Shown: positions 8,935 through 17,154 of the stretch, piece after piece
Position numbering within the stretch: the first letter of the stretch is position 1
How the letters are laid out: each line of letters begins with the position of its first letter
NCBI RefSeq assembly: GCF_002929845.1
Contig: NZ_PJJS01000052.1
Span: 62,001-126,000, forward strand
Direction: 5' to 3'
DNA length: 64,000 bases
Source: Cryobacterium sp. M96
Lineage (GTDB): Bacteria > Actinomycetota > Actinomycetes > Actinomycetales > Microbacteriaceae
The notes under the pieces: generated by a model
Database searches by the model: none
Told to the model about the DNA's origin: nothing
What the model saw: the letters and a program-made list of their open reading frames with translations, nothing else
Translations under genes and position numbers: made by a program

Positions 8935-10770
8935 ATGACGGATGCTTTTCCCGCCGGCACGGTCCCGAACCGGCAGAATGGGCAGGTGCACCTTCTGGCG
9001 AGTCGAACGGGAAACGGGGAGATCCTCGTGCTGTCGCTCGACGCCGAGGGCAACGTCGCGGGGCCAGCACTCCGTTTGCCTTCACACGAATTCCCCGGCT
9101 ATGTGCTCGGTCAGGAGCGAGACCGGCCCCGTTGGGTGTGGGAGGACACGGCCCGCATCTACCCGCTGCTCCTGGCGGCCGGAATCAGGGTGCACCGCGC
9201 CCACGACTTGCGCCTGTGCCACGCGATCCTGCGCCAGTCGTCGCTGACCCAGGCAAGCGCGCTGGCCCGGGCGGAGCCGAGCCGCTGGGATCGGGCGGTG
9301 GCCTTCGAACCGGCCGCGTCCGCATCCGGGGTGACACTCTTCGACCTGTTCGACAGCGACGGTGACAGCGCCGCCGGCAGCGACACCGAGACCGCCGCCG
9401 ACGGCGTGACCGGCCGCGACGCCGGCAGCGCGGCCGCCGGGTTCGGTACGCAGGCGGAATACCGGCGCCAGCTCGACGCGGTCCGCGCCTCTGCGGAGCC
9501 CGGCCGCCTCCGCCTGCTGCTCGCCGCGGAATCGGCCGGGGCGCTGATCGCCGCCGAGATGCAGTTCGCCGGCCTGCCGTGGCGCACCGACGTGCACGAC
9601 GCTCTGCTGACCCGCGAACTCGGCCCCCGCGTCGCCCCGGGCATCCGGCCCGAACGCCTCGAAAACCTCGCTCGGCGCATCCGTGACGCTGTTGGCGAAC
9701 CCGGTCTCAACCCCGACTCCCAGCCCGATCTGATGCGGGCACTGCAGAAGGTCGGCCTGAAGGTGACGTCCACCCGCGCCTGGGAGCTCAAGGAGCTCAC
9801 CCACCCTGTGATCGATCCGCTGCTCGAATACAAGAAGCTGGCCCGGCTGCTCAGCGCGAACGGCTGGTATTGGATGGACACCTGGATCGTCGACGGCCGG
9901 TTCCATCCCGAGTACATCCCCGGCGGGGTGGTGACGGGCCGCTGGGCCACTCGGGGCGGGGGAGCCCTGCAGCTGCCCAAACAGGTGCGCGGCGCAGTCG
10001 TCGCTGACGCGGGCTGGAAGCTCGTGGTCGCGGACGCCGCGCAGCTCGAGCCGCGTATCCTCGCCGCCCTATCGGCCGACACGGCCATGGCCCAGGCCGG
10101 CCGAGGAACGGACCTGTACGCCGGGATCGTCGCCGGGGGCGTCGTGGAGACCCGCGACCACGCCAAGGTGGCCATGCTCGGGGCCATGTACGGCGCCACC
10201 AGCGGGGAGAGCGGGCGCCTCCTGCCCCGGCTCGCGAAGGCCTTTCCGAGGGCACTGGCCCTCACCGAAACGGCCGCACGCGCCGGGGAACGCGGCGAGA
10301 GCGTGACGACACGGCTTGGGCGTTCCTCCCCGCGGCCCGGGGAACGCTGGCTGGCCACCCAGGCCAAGGCCTACGACCCCGGGGCGACGGATGCCGACGA
10401 GCGCCGGGCCCGTAGTCAGGCGCGAGACTGGGGCCGCTTCACCCGCAATTTCATCGTTCAGGGCAGCGCCGCGGAATGGGCGCTGTGCTGGATGGCGGAG
10501 GTGCGCCGGGAACTGCGAATGCTGCCCCAGGGTGCCCAGGGTTCCCAGTGGGCCCAGGGTGCCTCCGGGTCGGAATTCGACCGGGCCCCGCACCTGGTTT
10601 TCTTCCTGCACGACGAGGTCATGGTGCACACGCCCGCCGCGCTGGCAGATACCGTCGAGGAGATCATCCGGCGCGCGGCGGATACCGCCGGCCGGCACTT
10701 GTTCGGCGATTTCCCGGTCGATTTCCTGCTCACTGTTGCGACGGTCGACAGCTACGCGCAGGCGAAGTAG
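8935..10770 (+). CDS. Bifunctional 3'-5' exonuclease/DNA polymerase (PolA-related)
   Basis: A 611-residue family-A polymerase-like protein with no 5'-nuclease domain. The polymerase half is visible. Motif A is VVADAAQLEPR, with D367 in the metal-binding place but DAAQLEPR instead of the DYSQIELR of PolA. The O-helix region is KVAMLGAMYG, and motif C is HDE at 559-561. The N-terminal part corresponds to an exonuclease-like domain with a low-complexity Asp/Gly/Ala insertion near 140-170. Such proteins accompany the normal PolA in many actinobacteria. A role in repair is inferred, not shown. The ATG at 8935 follows the phosphoribosyltransferase stop closely; the in-frame extension before it is an Arg/Ser-rich shadow. 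Confidence 0.8.
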   Translation: MTDAFPAGTVPNRQNGQVHLLASRTGNGEILVLSLDAEGNVAGPALRLPSHEFPGYVLGQERDRPRWVWEDTARIYPLLLAAGIRVHRAHDLRLCHAILRQSSLTQASALARAEPSRWDRAVAFEPAASASGVTLFDLFDSDGDSAAGSDTETAADGVTGRDAGSAAAGFGTQAEYRRQLDAVRASAEPGRLRLLLAAESAGALIAAEMQFAGLPWRTDVHDALLTRELGPRVAPGIRPERLENLARRIRDAVGEPGLNPDSQPDLMRALQKVGLKVTSTRAWELKELTHPVIDPLLEYKKLARLLSANGWYWMDTWIVDGRFHPEYIPGGVVTGRWATRGGGALQLPKQVRGAVVADAGWKLVVADAAQLEPRILAALSADTAMAQAGRGTDLYAGIVAGGVVETRDHAKVAMLGAMYGATSGESGRLLPRLAKAFPRALALTETAARAGERGESVTTRLGRSSPRPGERWLATQAKAYDPGATDADERRARSQARDWGRFTRNFIVQGSAAEWALCWMAEVRRELRMLPQGAQGSQWAQGASGSEFDRAPHLVFFLHDEVMVHTPAALADTVEEIIRRAADTAGRHLFGDFPVDFLLTVATVDSYAQAK

Positions 10771-10821
10771 GTGCAACCACCGCAGAGGCGACGGCAGCTC
10801 CGACGGTGCGTGTCGCCCAGG

Positions 10822-11406
10822 TCAGGCGACGGATGCCGGTCGTCGTCCGCGCTTCGGCCGCACGTCGTTCAGACCGTGCCGAAAACCCGCGGCGTGGCCG
10901 TCCTCGAGCAGCGCGTCGACGTCCCGAAGCCAGTCCAGTGCAGCGGCGGACAGCGCGGCCCGGGCGGCGCCCGCCAAGCGCTCCGCGCCCGTGGCCGCGG
11001 CGTCCATAGTCGCAGTCTCGGTAGTTGACTGCCACCGCCGGCGGTACCGGGCAACGATGCCGCGCGCATCGATGCCCAGCACCTGAGGATCAGGGAGGGA
11101 GATGGCGATCAGGACCCGGTCGAGCAGGTCGCTCCACTCGTTGCCGGGAGAGCTCTCGGTATCGGCCAGCCAGTGGAGCGCCTCGGCCTGGCCGAGCGCG
11201 GTGATTCGGTACAGCGGTAGGCCGTCTGCGGTTCTGCCGGCCGATTCAACGGACGCCTGTTTCACCAGCCGCTCAAGAGTGCCGTAGATCTGCCCGACGT
11301 TGACCGCCCGCCGACCGGCCGTTCGAGACTCCAGCTCGCCATGAAGCTGGAAGCCATAGGCCGGACCGATCGTGAGGATCGCCAGCAGGCAGCTGCGAAC
11401 AGACAT
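10822..11406 (-). CDS. PadR-family transcriptional regulator
   Basis: A 194-residue regulator. The N-terminal winged helix is typical of PadR: SCLLAILTIGPAYGFQLHGEL, then NVGQIYGTLERLVKQASVE and the wing LYRITALGQAEALHWL. The remaining part is helical, as in PadR subfamily 2, and ends in a basic tail (PKRGRRP). The frame extends further upstream, but the ATG at 11406 has GGAGG four bases before it. A perfect ATACT-G-AGTAT repeat lies 28 bases upstream of the start, so autorepression is likely. No transporter gene is adjacent, so the target is unknown. It converges with the polymerase gene. Confidence 0.8.
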   Translation of the reverse strand: MSVRSCLLAILTIGPAYGFQLHGELESRTAGRRAVNVGQIYGTLERLVKQASVESAGRTADGLPLYRITALGQAEALHWLADTESSPGNEWSDLLDRVLIAISLPDPQVLGIDARGIVARYRRRWQSTTETATMDAAATGAERLAGAARAALSAAALDWLRDVDALLEDGHAAGFRHGLNDVRPKRGRRPASVA

Positions 11407-11433
11407 GGGACCTCCGGTGGCCAAGGTATGACC

Positions 11434-11444
11434 ATACTGAGTAT
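11434..11444 (-). promoter_or_regulatory. Probable PadR operator (inverted repeat)
   Basis: ATACT-G-AGTAT is a perfect 5+1+5 inverted repeat, AT-rich against the local GC background, upstream of the padR-like gene. PadR regulators typically bind short AT-rich dyads overlapping their own promoters. The assignment is by position and symmetry only. Confidence 0.45.
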
Positions 11445-11637
11445 AGCGAACGGAGATCCGGTCCCGGCTCGAGTCTTGTGATCGCAGGGGTCGCTGAGGC
11501 ATAATTCATGGATGCAGCGCCTGCGCGGTGCGTCGACCGTTGGTCATAGGTTCAAGTTCTCGATAAGTTCACAGCATGCCGCATTGTTTCGTTCAGAGGT
11601 CGTTGGGGAAGACGCACCTCACAGAACGGGAGAAACG

Positions 11638-12159
11638 ATGGTGGCTACACACGCTCGGCAGGAAGCGACTGCGCGCGGCTACATTTACGTGCATTCTTCG
11701 CCTCGCGCTCTGAGTCCCCATGTGGAGTGGGCGGTGGGTCGCGCCCTGGGCGTGCCCGTCAGTTTCGACTGGTCTGAGCAGCCCGTGCTCCGCGGAGCGC
11801 AGCGGGCCGAGTACCAGTGGGAGGGCGCCTGCGGTACGGGGGCGCGGCTCGCGTCGGCGCTCCGCGGGTGGGACCACCTTCGCTTTGAGGTCACCGAGGA
11901 CGCCGGTTTCGGCGCCGATGGGGCGCGCTGGCTGCACACCCCCGACCTGGGCATCTTCTTCGCCCAGACCGACACGGCCGGTAACGTCGTTATCCCGGAG
12001 GACCGGCTGCGCCACGCCATGGACCTGGCCGGGGCAAACGCGCTGGAGCTCCACCGGCAGCTCCGCATTACGCTCGGGCAGGCCTGGGACGACGAGCTCG
12101 AACCGTTCCGGCACGCCGGCGATTTCAACTCGGTCGTGTGGTTGCACCAGGTGGGCTGA
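11638..12159 (+). CDS. DUF3145 domain-containing protein
   Basis: A 173-residue protein of a family conserved across actinobacteria with no known function. The family core is clear: GYIYVHSSPRALSPHVEWA near the N-terminus, then FDWSEQPVLRG, a glycine-rich middle and LHRQLRITLGQAWDDELEPF towards the end. The ATG at 11638 follows a GGGAGAAACG ribosome site. The open frame upstream to 11512 is not family-like. It lies convergent with the fatty-acid operon, separated by a strong hairpin. Confidence 0.85.
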   Translation: MVATHARQEATARGYIYVHSSPRALSPHVEWAVGRALGVPVSFDWSEQPVLRGAQRAEYQWEGACGTGARLASALRGWDHLRFEVTEDAGFGADGARWLHTPDLGIFFAQTDTAGNVVIPEDRLRHAMDLAGANALELHRQLRITLGQAWDDELEPFRHAGDFNSVVWLHQVG

Positions 12160-12187
12160 CGTGCAGCGCAAGGTCGCTCCCGAACAC

Positions 12188-12223
12188 GGGATGGCCCCGA
12201 CCGGTGCCGGTCGGGGCCATCCC
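12188..12223. terminator. Bidirectional terminator hairpin between DUF3145 gene and fabF
   Basis: A perfect 17-base-pair stem (GGGATGGCCCCGACCGG and its complement) closed on a two-base loop, in the gap between convergent genes. No T-tract follows in either direction. Strong hairpins without U-tracts are common at actinobacterial gene ends. Confidence 0.75.
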
Positions 12224-12252
12224 GGTGCAGGCAGGTTTTCCGCCGGGTGGAG

Positions 12253-13488
12253 CTAGACCGACCGGAACGCCACGACGGCGTTGTGACCGCCGAAACCGAA
12301 CGAGTTGCTGATGGCCAGCAGATCGCCTGAAGGCAACGTGCGCGGCATGGTCACCACGTCGAGCGGGATGCTTGGATCCTGGTTCAGCAGGTTGATGGTC
12401 GGCGGGGCCATGCGCTTGGCCAGAGCGAGAACCGTGAACAGGGCCTCAATCGCCCCGGCACCACCGAGGAGGTGACCGGTGGAAGCCTTGGTCGCCGACA
12501 CCGGGATTCCGTCGAGCAGGTCGCCGAACACGCGGCGCAGTGCGTTGTACTCGGCGATGTCCCCGACCGGAGTGCTGGTCGCGTGCGCGTTGATGTGCGA
12601 GACATCCGCCAGGCTCGCGTCGGCATTCCTGATCGCGGTGATCATCGCGCGGGCCGCAGCCGTGCCATCGGGGTCTGGAGCGGTGATGTGGTACGCGTCA
12701 CTGGTCACGGCACCACCAAGGAGCTCGGCGTAGATGCGCGCGCCGCGGGCCTTGGCGTGTTCTTCCGTCTCGACGACGAGCGCCGCGGCACCCTCACCGA
12801 GAACGAAGCCGTCCCGGGTGATGTCGTAGGGGCGCGACGCCGTGGCCGGGTCGTCGTTGCGCTTGGACAAGGCCTGCATGGCAGCGAAGGATGCGATCGG
12901 AAGCGGGTGAATTGCGGCCTCGGAGCCACCGGCGATGACGATGTCGGCGAGCCCGGCCTGTAGGCGGTTGTAGGCGTTCACGAGAGACTCGGTGCTCGAG
13001 GCGCACGCGGACACAACTGTGGTGATTCCGGCCCGGGCGTGAAGGTCCATTCCGATGGCCGCTCCCGGGCCGTTCGGCATGAGCATGGGCACGGTCATCG
13101 GCAGCACGCGGCGCGGACCGCGTTCGCGGAGGGTGTCCCACGCGTCGAGAAGGGTCCAGACTCCACCGATTCCGGTCGCCCAGTCGACGGCCAGCCGTTC
13201 GGGGTCTGCTTCGGGGGAGCCGGCATCCGCCCAGGCTTCACGCCCGGCAATCAACGCGAACTGGCTGGAGGGGTCGAGACGCTTCGTCTCGTGGCGGGCC
13301 AGAACGTCGACGGATGGAACCCTGGCCTGGGCGGCGAAGGTCACGGGGAGCTGAGTCCGGGCCACCCATTCGTGGTCTAGCGTGCTCGTCCCCGATTCAC
13401 CGGCGAGCAGGGCCGACCAGCTGTCGGCGGCCGTGCCGCCGAGAGGGGAGGTCGCACCGATGCCGGTGATAACGATTTTTTTGGTCAT
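12253..13488 (-). CDS. fabF: Beta-ketoacyl-ACP synthase II
   Basis: A 411-residue condensing enzyme of type II fatty-acid synthesis that extends acyl-ACP with malonyl-ACP. The thiolase-fold catalytic triad is visible: Cys162 in VVSACASSTES, His302 in INAHATSTPVGD and His339 in KASTGHLLGGAGA. The C-terminus is the usual NSFGFGGHNA. ATG at 13488 gives the standard MTKKIVITGIG start; nine upstream codons are excluded. It is last in the fasR-fabD-fabH-acpP-fabF run. A hairpin separates it from acpP, so its transcript level may be set independently. Confidence 0.95.
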   Translation of the reverse strand: MTKKIVITGIGATSPLGGTAADSWSALLAGESGTSTLDHEWVARTQLPVTFAAQARVPSVDVLARHETKRLDPSSQFALIAGREAWADAGSPEADPERLAVDWATGIGGVWTLLDAWDTLRERGPRRVLPMTVPMLMPNGPGAAIGMDLHARAGITTVVSACASSTESLVNAYNRLQAGLADIVIAGGSEAAIHPLPIASFAAMQALSKRNDDPATASRPYDITRDGFVLGEGAAALVVETEEHAKARGARIYAELLGGAVTSDAYHITAPDPDGTAAARAMITAIRNADASLADVSHINAHATSTPVGDIAEYNALRRVFGDLLDGIPVSATKASTGHLLGGAGAIEALFTVLALAKRMAPPTINLLNQDPSIPLDVVTMPRTLPSGDLLAISNSFGFGGHNAVVAFRSV

Positions 13489-13537
13489 AACGTTAACTCT
13501 CCGTGAGGCGTGCAAACGTGGGCATCACCCACAGATC

Positions 13538-13565
13538 AGGCCGGTCGGCAGATGCCGACCGGCCT
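13538..13565 (-). terminator. Intra-operon hairpin between acpP and fabF
   Basis: A perfect 13-base-pair stem (AGGCCGGTCGGCA and its complement) with a two-base loop sits 14 bases after the acpP stop and 50 bases before the fabF start, both on the minus strand. No T-run follows. It may act as a partial terminator or an RNA-stabilising 3' end that lets acpP mRNA exceed fabF mRNA. Confidence 0.6.
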
Positions 13566-13578
13566 GTTCATTTGTGGA

Positions 13579-13827
13579 CTAGACCTGAGCCTTGACGATG
13601 AAGTCGACAGCGTTGCCGACGGTCTTGAGGTTCTTGACCTCTTCGTCGGGGATCTTGACGTCGAACTTTTCTTCCGCGTTGACGACGATGGTCATCATCG
13701 AGATGGAATCGATGTCCAGATCATCGGTGAATGACTTCCCCATCTCAACTGTGTCGGTCGCGATGCCAGTCTCGTCGTTGATGAGTTCGGCCAGGCCGGC
13801 AAGAACTTCTTCGGTGGACAATGCCAT
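13579..13827 (-). CDS. acpP: Acyl carrier protein
   Basis: An 82-residue acidic helical protein that carries growing acyl chains on 4'-phosphopantetheine. The attachment serine is Ser41 in LDIDSISM; the more common motif is DSL, and the Ile is a conservative change. The flanking SFTDDLDID and KFDVKIPDEEV helices are standard. It is preceded by AAGGAGAAATAAC, a strong ribosome site, as expected for one of the most abundant cell proteins. It lies 64 bases after fabH and is followed by a hairpin. Confidence 0.95.
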   Translation of the reverse strand: MALSTEEVLAGLAELINDETGIATDTVEMGKSFTDDLDIDSISMMTIVVNAEEKFDVKIPDEEVKNLKTVGNAVDFIVKAQV

Positions 13828-13891
13828 GTTATTTCTCCTTGGGGGTGTCTCGTATGACCGAGATTCAGTTTAGAGGGGAGTTGAGTGAAAT

Positions 13892-14896
13892 CTAGGGAAG
13901 CACGACGACCTGCGCGCCGAACACCAGTCCTGCTCCAAAGCCGATCTGGAGGGCGAGGCCACCGCTGAGCTCGGGGTGCTCTTCCAGGAGACGGTGGGTG
14001 GCCAGCGGGATCGACGCCGACGAGGTGTTCCCGGTGGTGGCGACATCGCGGGCGATGACGACCGAGTCGGGAAGCTTCAGTTGCTTGGCGAACTCGTCGA
14101 TGATGCGCATATTGGCCTGGTGCGGGATGAAAGCGGCGAGCTGGTCGCTCTCGATTCCCGCGACCTGGAGAGCCTCCTTAGCCACCTTCGCCATGTTCCA
14201 GACGGCCCAGCGGAAAACCGTTTGGCCTTCCTGGCGCAGGGTGGGCCATTCGGATTCTCCGCGTCGGTATTCCTGCAGGGTGTGATTCATGGTGATGGCA
14301 TCGGCCTTGGACCCGTCGGATCCCCACACGGTGGGTGCGATCCCCGGGAAGTCGCTCGGGCCGATGACGACGGCGCCGGCGCCGTCGCCGAGGAGGAACG
14401 AGATGCTGCGGTCCGTGGGATCGACGAGGTCGGATAGCTTCTCGGCGCCGATGACGAGCGCGTAGTGGGCGGTGCCCGTGCGGATCAGGGAATCGGCTTG
14501 CGCCACGGCGTAGGTGTATCCGGCGCAGGCGGCGTTGACGTCGTAGGCGGCGGCGGGGTTGGCGCCGACCCGATCGGCGACCACGGCGGCAATGGACGGT
14601 GTCTGCCGGCCGTTGCTGATCGTGGCCACAATGACGGCGTCGATCAGGTGTGGCTGGATGCCGGACCTCTCTATGGCTTCGCGGGCGGCATCCGTCGCGA
14701 GGTCGACGGCCTGGATGTCCTGGCTCGCTCTTGTGCGGGTGATGATGCCGGTGCGCTGCTGGATCCATTCATCAGACGAATCGATCGGACCGACCAGGTC
14801 GTCGTTGGGCACGACCAGGTCCCCGCGGGCGGCGCCGATCGAGAGAATCCGGGTGTACCGGGGACCGTGCGATTGCTGGAGTGTTGGCTTGGACAT
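13892..14896 (-). CDS. fabH: Beta-ketoacyl-ACP synthase III
   Basis: A 334-residue initiating condensing enzyme that joins an acyl-CoA starter to malonyl-ACP. The catalytic Cys124 (VNAACAGYTYA), His259 (FIPHQANMRI) and Asn290 (TTGNTSSAS) are present. In actinobacteria FabH usually takes branched starters, which fits the iso/anteiso fatty acids of Microbacteriaceae; that is inference. It is 12 bases downstream of fabD in the same operon. The start codon is preceded by GAAAGAG. Confidence 0.95.
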   Translation of the reverse strand: MSKPTLQQSHGPRYTRILSIGAARGDLVVPNDDLVGPIDSSDEWIQQRTGIITRTRASQDIQAVDLATDAAREAIERSGIQPHLIDAVIVATISNGRQTPSIAAVVADRVGANPAAAYDVNAACAGYTYAVAQADSLIRTGTAHYALVIGAEKLSDLVDPTDRSISFLLGDGAGAVVIGPSDFPGIAPTVWGSDGSKADAITMNHTLQEYRRGESEWPTLRQEGQTVFRWAVWNMAKVAKEALQVAGIESDQLAAFIPHQANMRIIDEFAKQLKLPDSVVIARDVATTGNTSSASIPLATHRLLEEHPELSGGLALQIGFGAGLVFGAQVVVLP

Positions 14897-14908
14897 ATTC
14901 TCTTTCGG

Positions 14909-15835
14909 TCAGACTAGGTTCTGCTGGTCGATCAGGTCGAACGCAGCGGGCAGGTCGTCCGGCGTCCTGATCGCTACGCTGGGCACGCCCTTGAGGGCAC
15001 GTTTGGCGAGGCCGACAAGAGCCCCGGCCGGTGCGACCTCAATGATTCCGGTCACGCCGGCATCCGCGAACGAACGCATGCACATATCCCACCGTACCGG
15101 CGAGGACACCTGATCAACCAGCAACTCCACGAACCGGACACCGTTGGACACCGCGCTGCCGTCCCGGTTCGTCCAGATCGAAAGCGTGGGATCGGCGGGC
15201 GCGAGCAGCGCGGAGACACGGGTGAGGTGCTTCACCGCCGGGTGCATATACCGCGTGTGGAATGCACCAGCCACCTGCAGCGGAATCACCCGGGTGCGCG
15301 GATTGGGGTTCTTGCCGAGAGCGGCCAGAGCCGCGAGTGAGCCGGCGACGACGATCTGTCCCCCACCGTTGAAGTTGGCCGGGGCGAGGTCGAGTTCGTC
15401 GAGGCGGGCCAGGAGTTCGGTCTCATCGCCGCCCAGCACGGCGCTCATGCCGGAGGGCTCCAGCGCCGCGGCCTCGGCCATGGCGGTGCCGCGTTCGCGC
15501 ACGAAACGCACGGCGTCCACCGCGCTGAGGATGCCGGCGCCGGCTGCGGCGGTGATCTCGCCCACCGAGTGACCGGCGATACCGGTGATGCGCTCCCGCC
15601 GGCCGTCGGCGAGGAGTGCGTTCAACGTGAGGAGTCCGGCGGCCACGATCAGTGGCTGGGCGATTCGGGTGTCCCGAATGGTGTCGGCGTCGCTCACGGT
15701 GCCGTGGCGCATCAGATCAATTCCGCAAGCCGCGGAGATCTCGTCCAGGCCGGCGGCGAAAGTGGGGTTCCGAAGCCAGGGCTCGAGGAAGCCGGGGGTT
15801 TGTGAGCCCTGACCGGGGCAGACGACAACAATCAT
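14909..15835 (-). CDS. fabD: ACP S-malonyltransferase
   Basis: A 308-residue enzyme that moves malonyl from CoA to ACP. Seen: the N-terminal VVVCPGQGSQTPG and the nucleophile elbow GHSVGE with Ser90, followed by a helical lid and AGAFHTRYM with the catalytic-type His. ATG at 15835 has GGGAG upstream and gives the canonical N-terminus; the longer frame adds an Arg-rich leader. It begins about 105 bases after the fasR stop, so it may have its own promoter, the usual target of FasR. Confidence 0.95.
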   Translation of the reverse strand: MIVVVCPGQGSQTPGFLEPWLRNPTFAAGLDEISAACGIDLMRHGTVSDADTIRDTRIAQPLIVAAGLLTLNALLADGRRERITGIAGHSVGEITAAAGAGILSAVDAVRFVRERGTAMAEAAALEPSGMSAVLGGDETELLARLDELDLAPANFNGGGQIVVAGSLAALAALGKNPNPRTRVIPLQVAGAFHTRYMHPAVKHLTRVSALLAPADPTLSIWTNRDGSAVSNGVRFVELLVDQVSSPVRWDMCMRSFADAGVTGIIEVAPAGALVGLAKRALKGVPSVAIRTPDDLPAAFDLIDQQNLV

Positions 15836-15940
15836 TAGTCCAGTCTCCCAACCTCGTTTGTTGCGGGCATGTCGGAGATCCACCAACTATTCGCGGAGTG
15901 TTTGTCGAATCTCGTTAGTTCGGCACCTCTGACGCCGCGA

Positions 15941-17146
15941 TTAACGCCGGCGTGTTGAGCCGTCGTGGTCGCTGATCGACCCGATGATCAGGGCGGCCTG
16001 CAGGATGAGGGCCTCACGGGCGCCCGTGGCGTCGTAGCCGATGACCTCTGACACCCGCTTCAGGCGATAGCGCACGGTGTTCGGGTGTACGAACAGTTCC
16101 CGGGCGGTGGCTTCCAGGGAGCGACCGTTGTCCAGGTAGCACCAGAGTGTGGTGAGCAGCTCGGTCGAATGCGCCTGCAGCGGGCGGTAGATCCGGTGGA
16201 TCAGCGTGGCGCGGGCAAGCGGATCGCCGGCCAGCGCCCGCTCGGGGAGCAGATCGTCCGCCTGTACAGGGCGTGGGGCGTTGCGCCAGGAGCGCGCCAC
16301 GGCGAAGCCGGCCAAGGCGGCCTTAGCGCTCTTGGACGCGTCGACCAGATTCGGCACCTCGTGGCCGAGCACCAGGTGGCCGGCGCCGAAGCTCGGCTCG
16401 AGCTGCACCGCGATCTCCATGAAGCTGAGAGCGGAGGCCGTGCCGATCGCGTCATCCGTCTCGGTCGGCGACGGGTGGGCCCGGCCGATGACCAGGACGA
16501 GCCGGTTGCCCTGCACCCCGATCAGAACGTCGGCGGCCATGTGGCGGGCCGAGCGACGCAGCTGGTCGACGTCGAGCATCTTGGGTGTCGTGCCCACGAG
16601 CACGCAGACCTCGCCGTGCCCGTGCCAGCCGAGGGCCGCGATCCGGCTGGGCAGTTCGTCGTCGTACTCGCCGCTCAGGATCGAGTCGACGACCAGGGCC
16701 TCGAGGCGGACATCCCAGAGGCCGCGTGCCTCGGCTGCCCGGGCATAGACATCCGCCGCGCCGAAGGCGATCTCGCGGGAGTACAGCAGGATGGCCTCCC
16801 GCAGGATTTCCCCGCCGTCTTTGACCCGCTCCTCCACCACCTCGACGGTGACGCGGATGAGCTGCAGGGTCTGCTGCAGGCTGATTGAGCGCAGCAGTTC
16901 TCGCGGAGCGGCACCGAAAACGTCGGCCGCGATCCAGGGAGTGGACCGCGGGTCGTCAAACCACGAGATGAACGACGTGATCCCGGCCTGGGCGACCAGG
17001 CCCACGGCGGAACGCCGCCCGGGCGGCATATCGCCGTACCAGGGCAGCGTGTCCTCGAGACGCTTCAGCGTCGCCGTGGAAAGCTCCCCGGATATCGTTC
17101 GCAGCCAGCTGAGCGTCTGTTCCTTCGTCTTCGGTGTGGGTGCCAC
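15941..17146 (-). CDS. fasR: PucR-type regulator, probable fatty-acid synthesis activator
   Basis: A 401-residue regulator with a C-terminal PucR helix-turn-helix (about 335-395): LLTTLWCYLDNGRSLEATARELFVHPNTVRYRLKRV in shortened form, then GAREALILQAALI. The central part resembles the GGDEF-like/CdaR region and the N-terminus is specific to this subgroup. In Streptomyces coelicolor the gene in this position, directly before fabD, encodes FasR, the activator of fabDHPF; I assign the name by family and synteny. The GTG start lies eight bases after the aceE stop, so it is probably also read from the aceE promoter, linking the regulator to pyruvate dehydrogenase expression. Confidence 0.85.
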   Translation of the reverse strand: MAPTPKTKEQTLSWLRTISGELSTATLKRLEDTLPWYGDMPPGRRSAVGLVAQAGITSFISWFDDPRSTPWIAADVFGAAPRELLRSISLQQTLQLIRVTVEVVEERVKDGGEILREAILLYSREIAFGAADVYARAAEARGLWDVRLEALVVDSILSGEYDDELPSRIAALGWHGHGEVCVLVGTTPKMLDVDQLRRSARHMAADVLIGVQGNRLVLVIGRAHPSPTETDDAIGTASALSFMEIAVQLEPSFGAGHLVLGHEVPNLVDASKSAKAALAGFAVARSWRNAPRPVQADDLLPERALAGDPLARATLIHRIYRPLQAHSTELLTTLWCYLDNGRSLEATARELFVHPNTVRYRLKRVSEVIGYDATGAREALILQAALIIGSISDHDGSTRRR

Positions 17147-17154
17147 GGGGGCTG

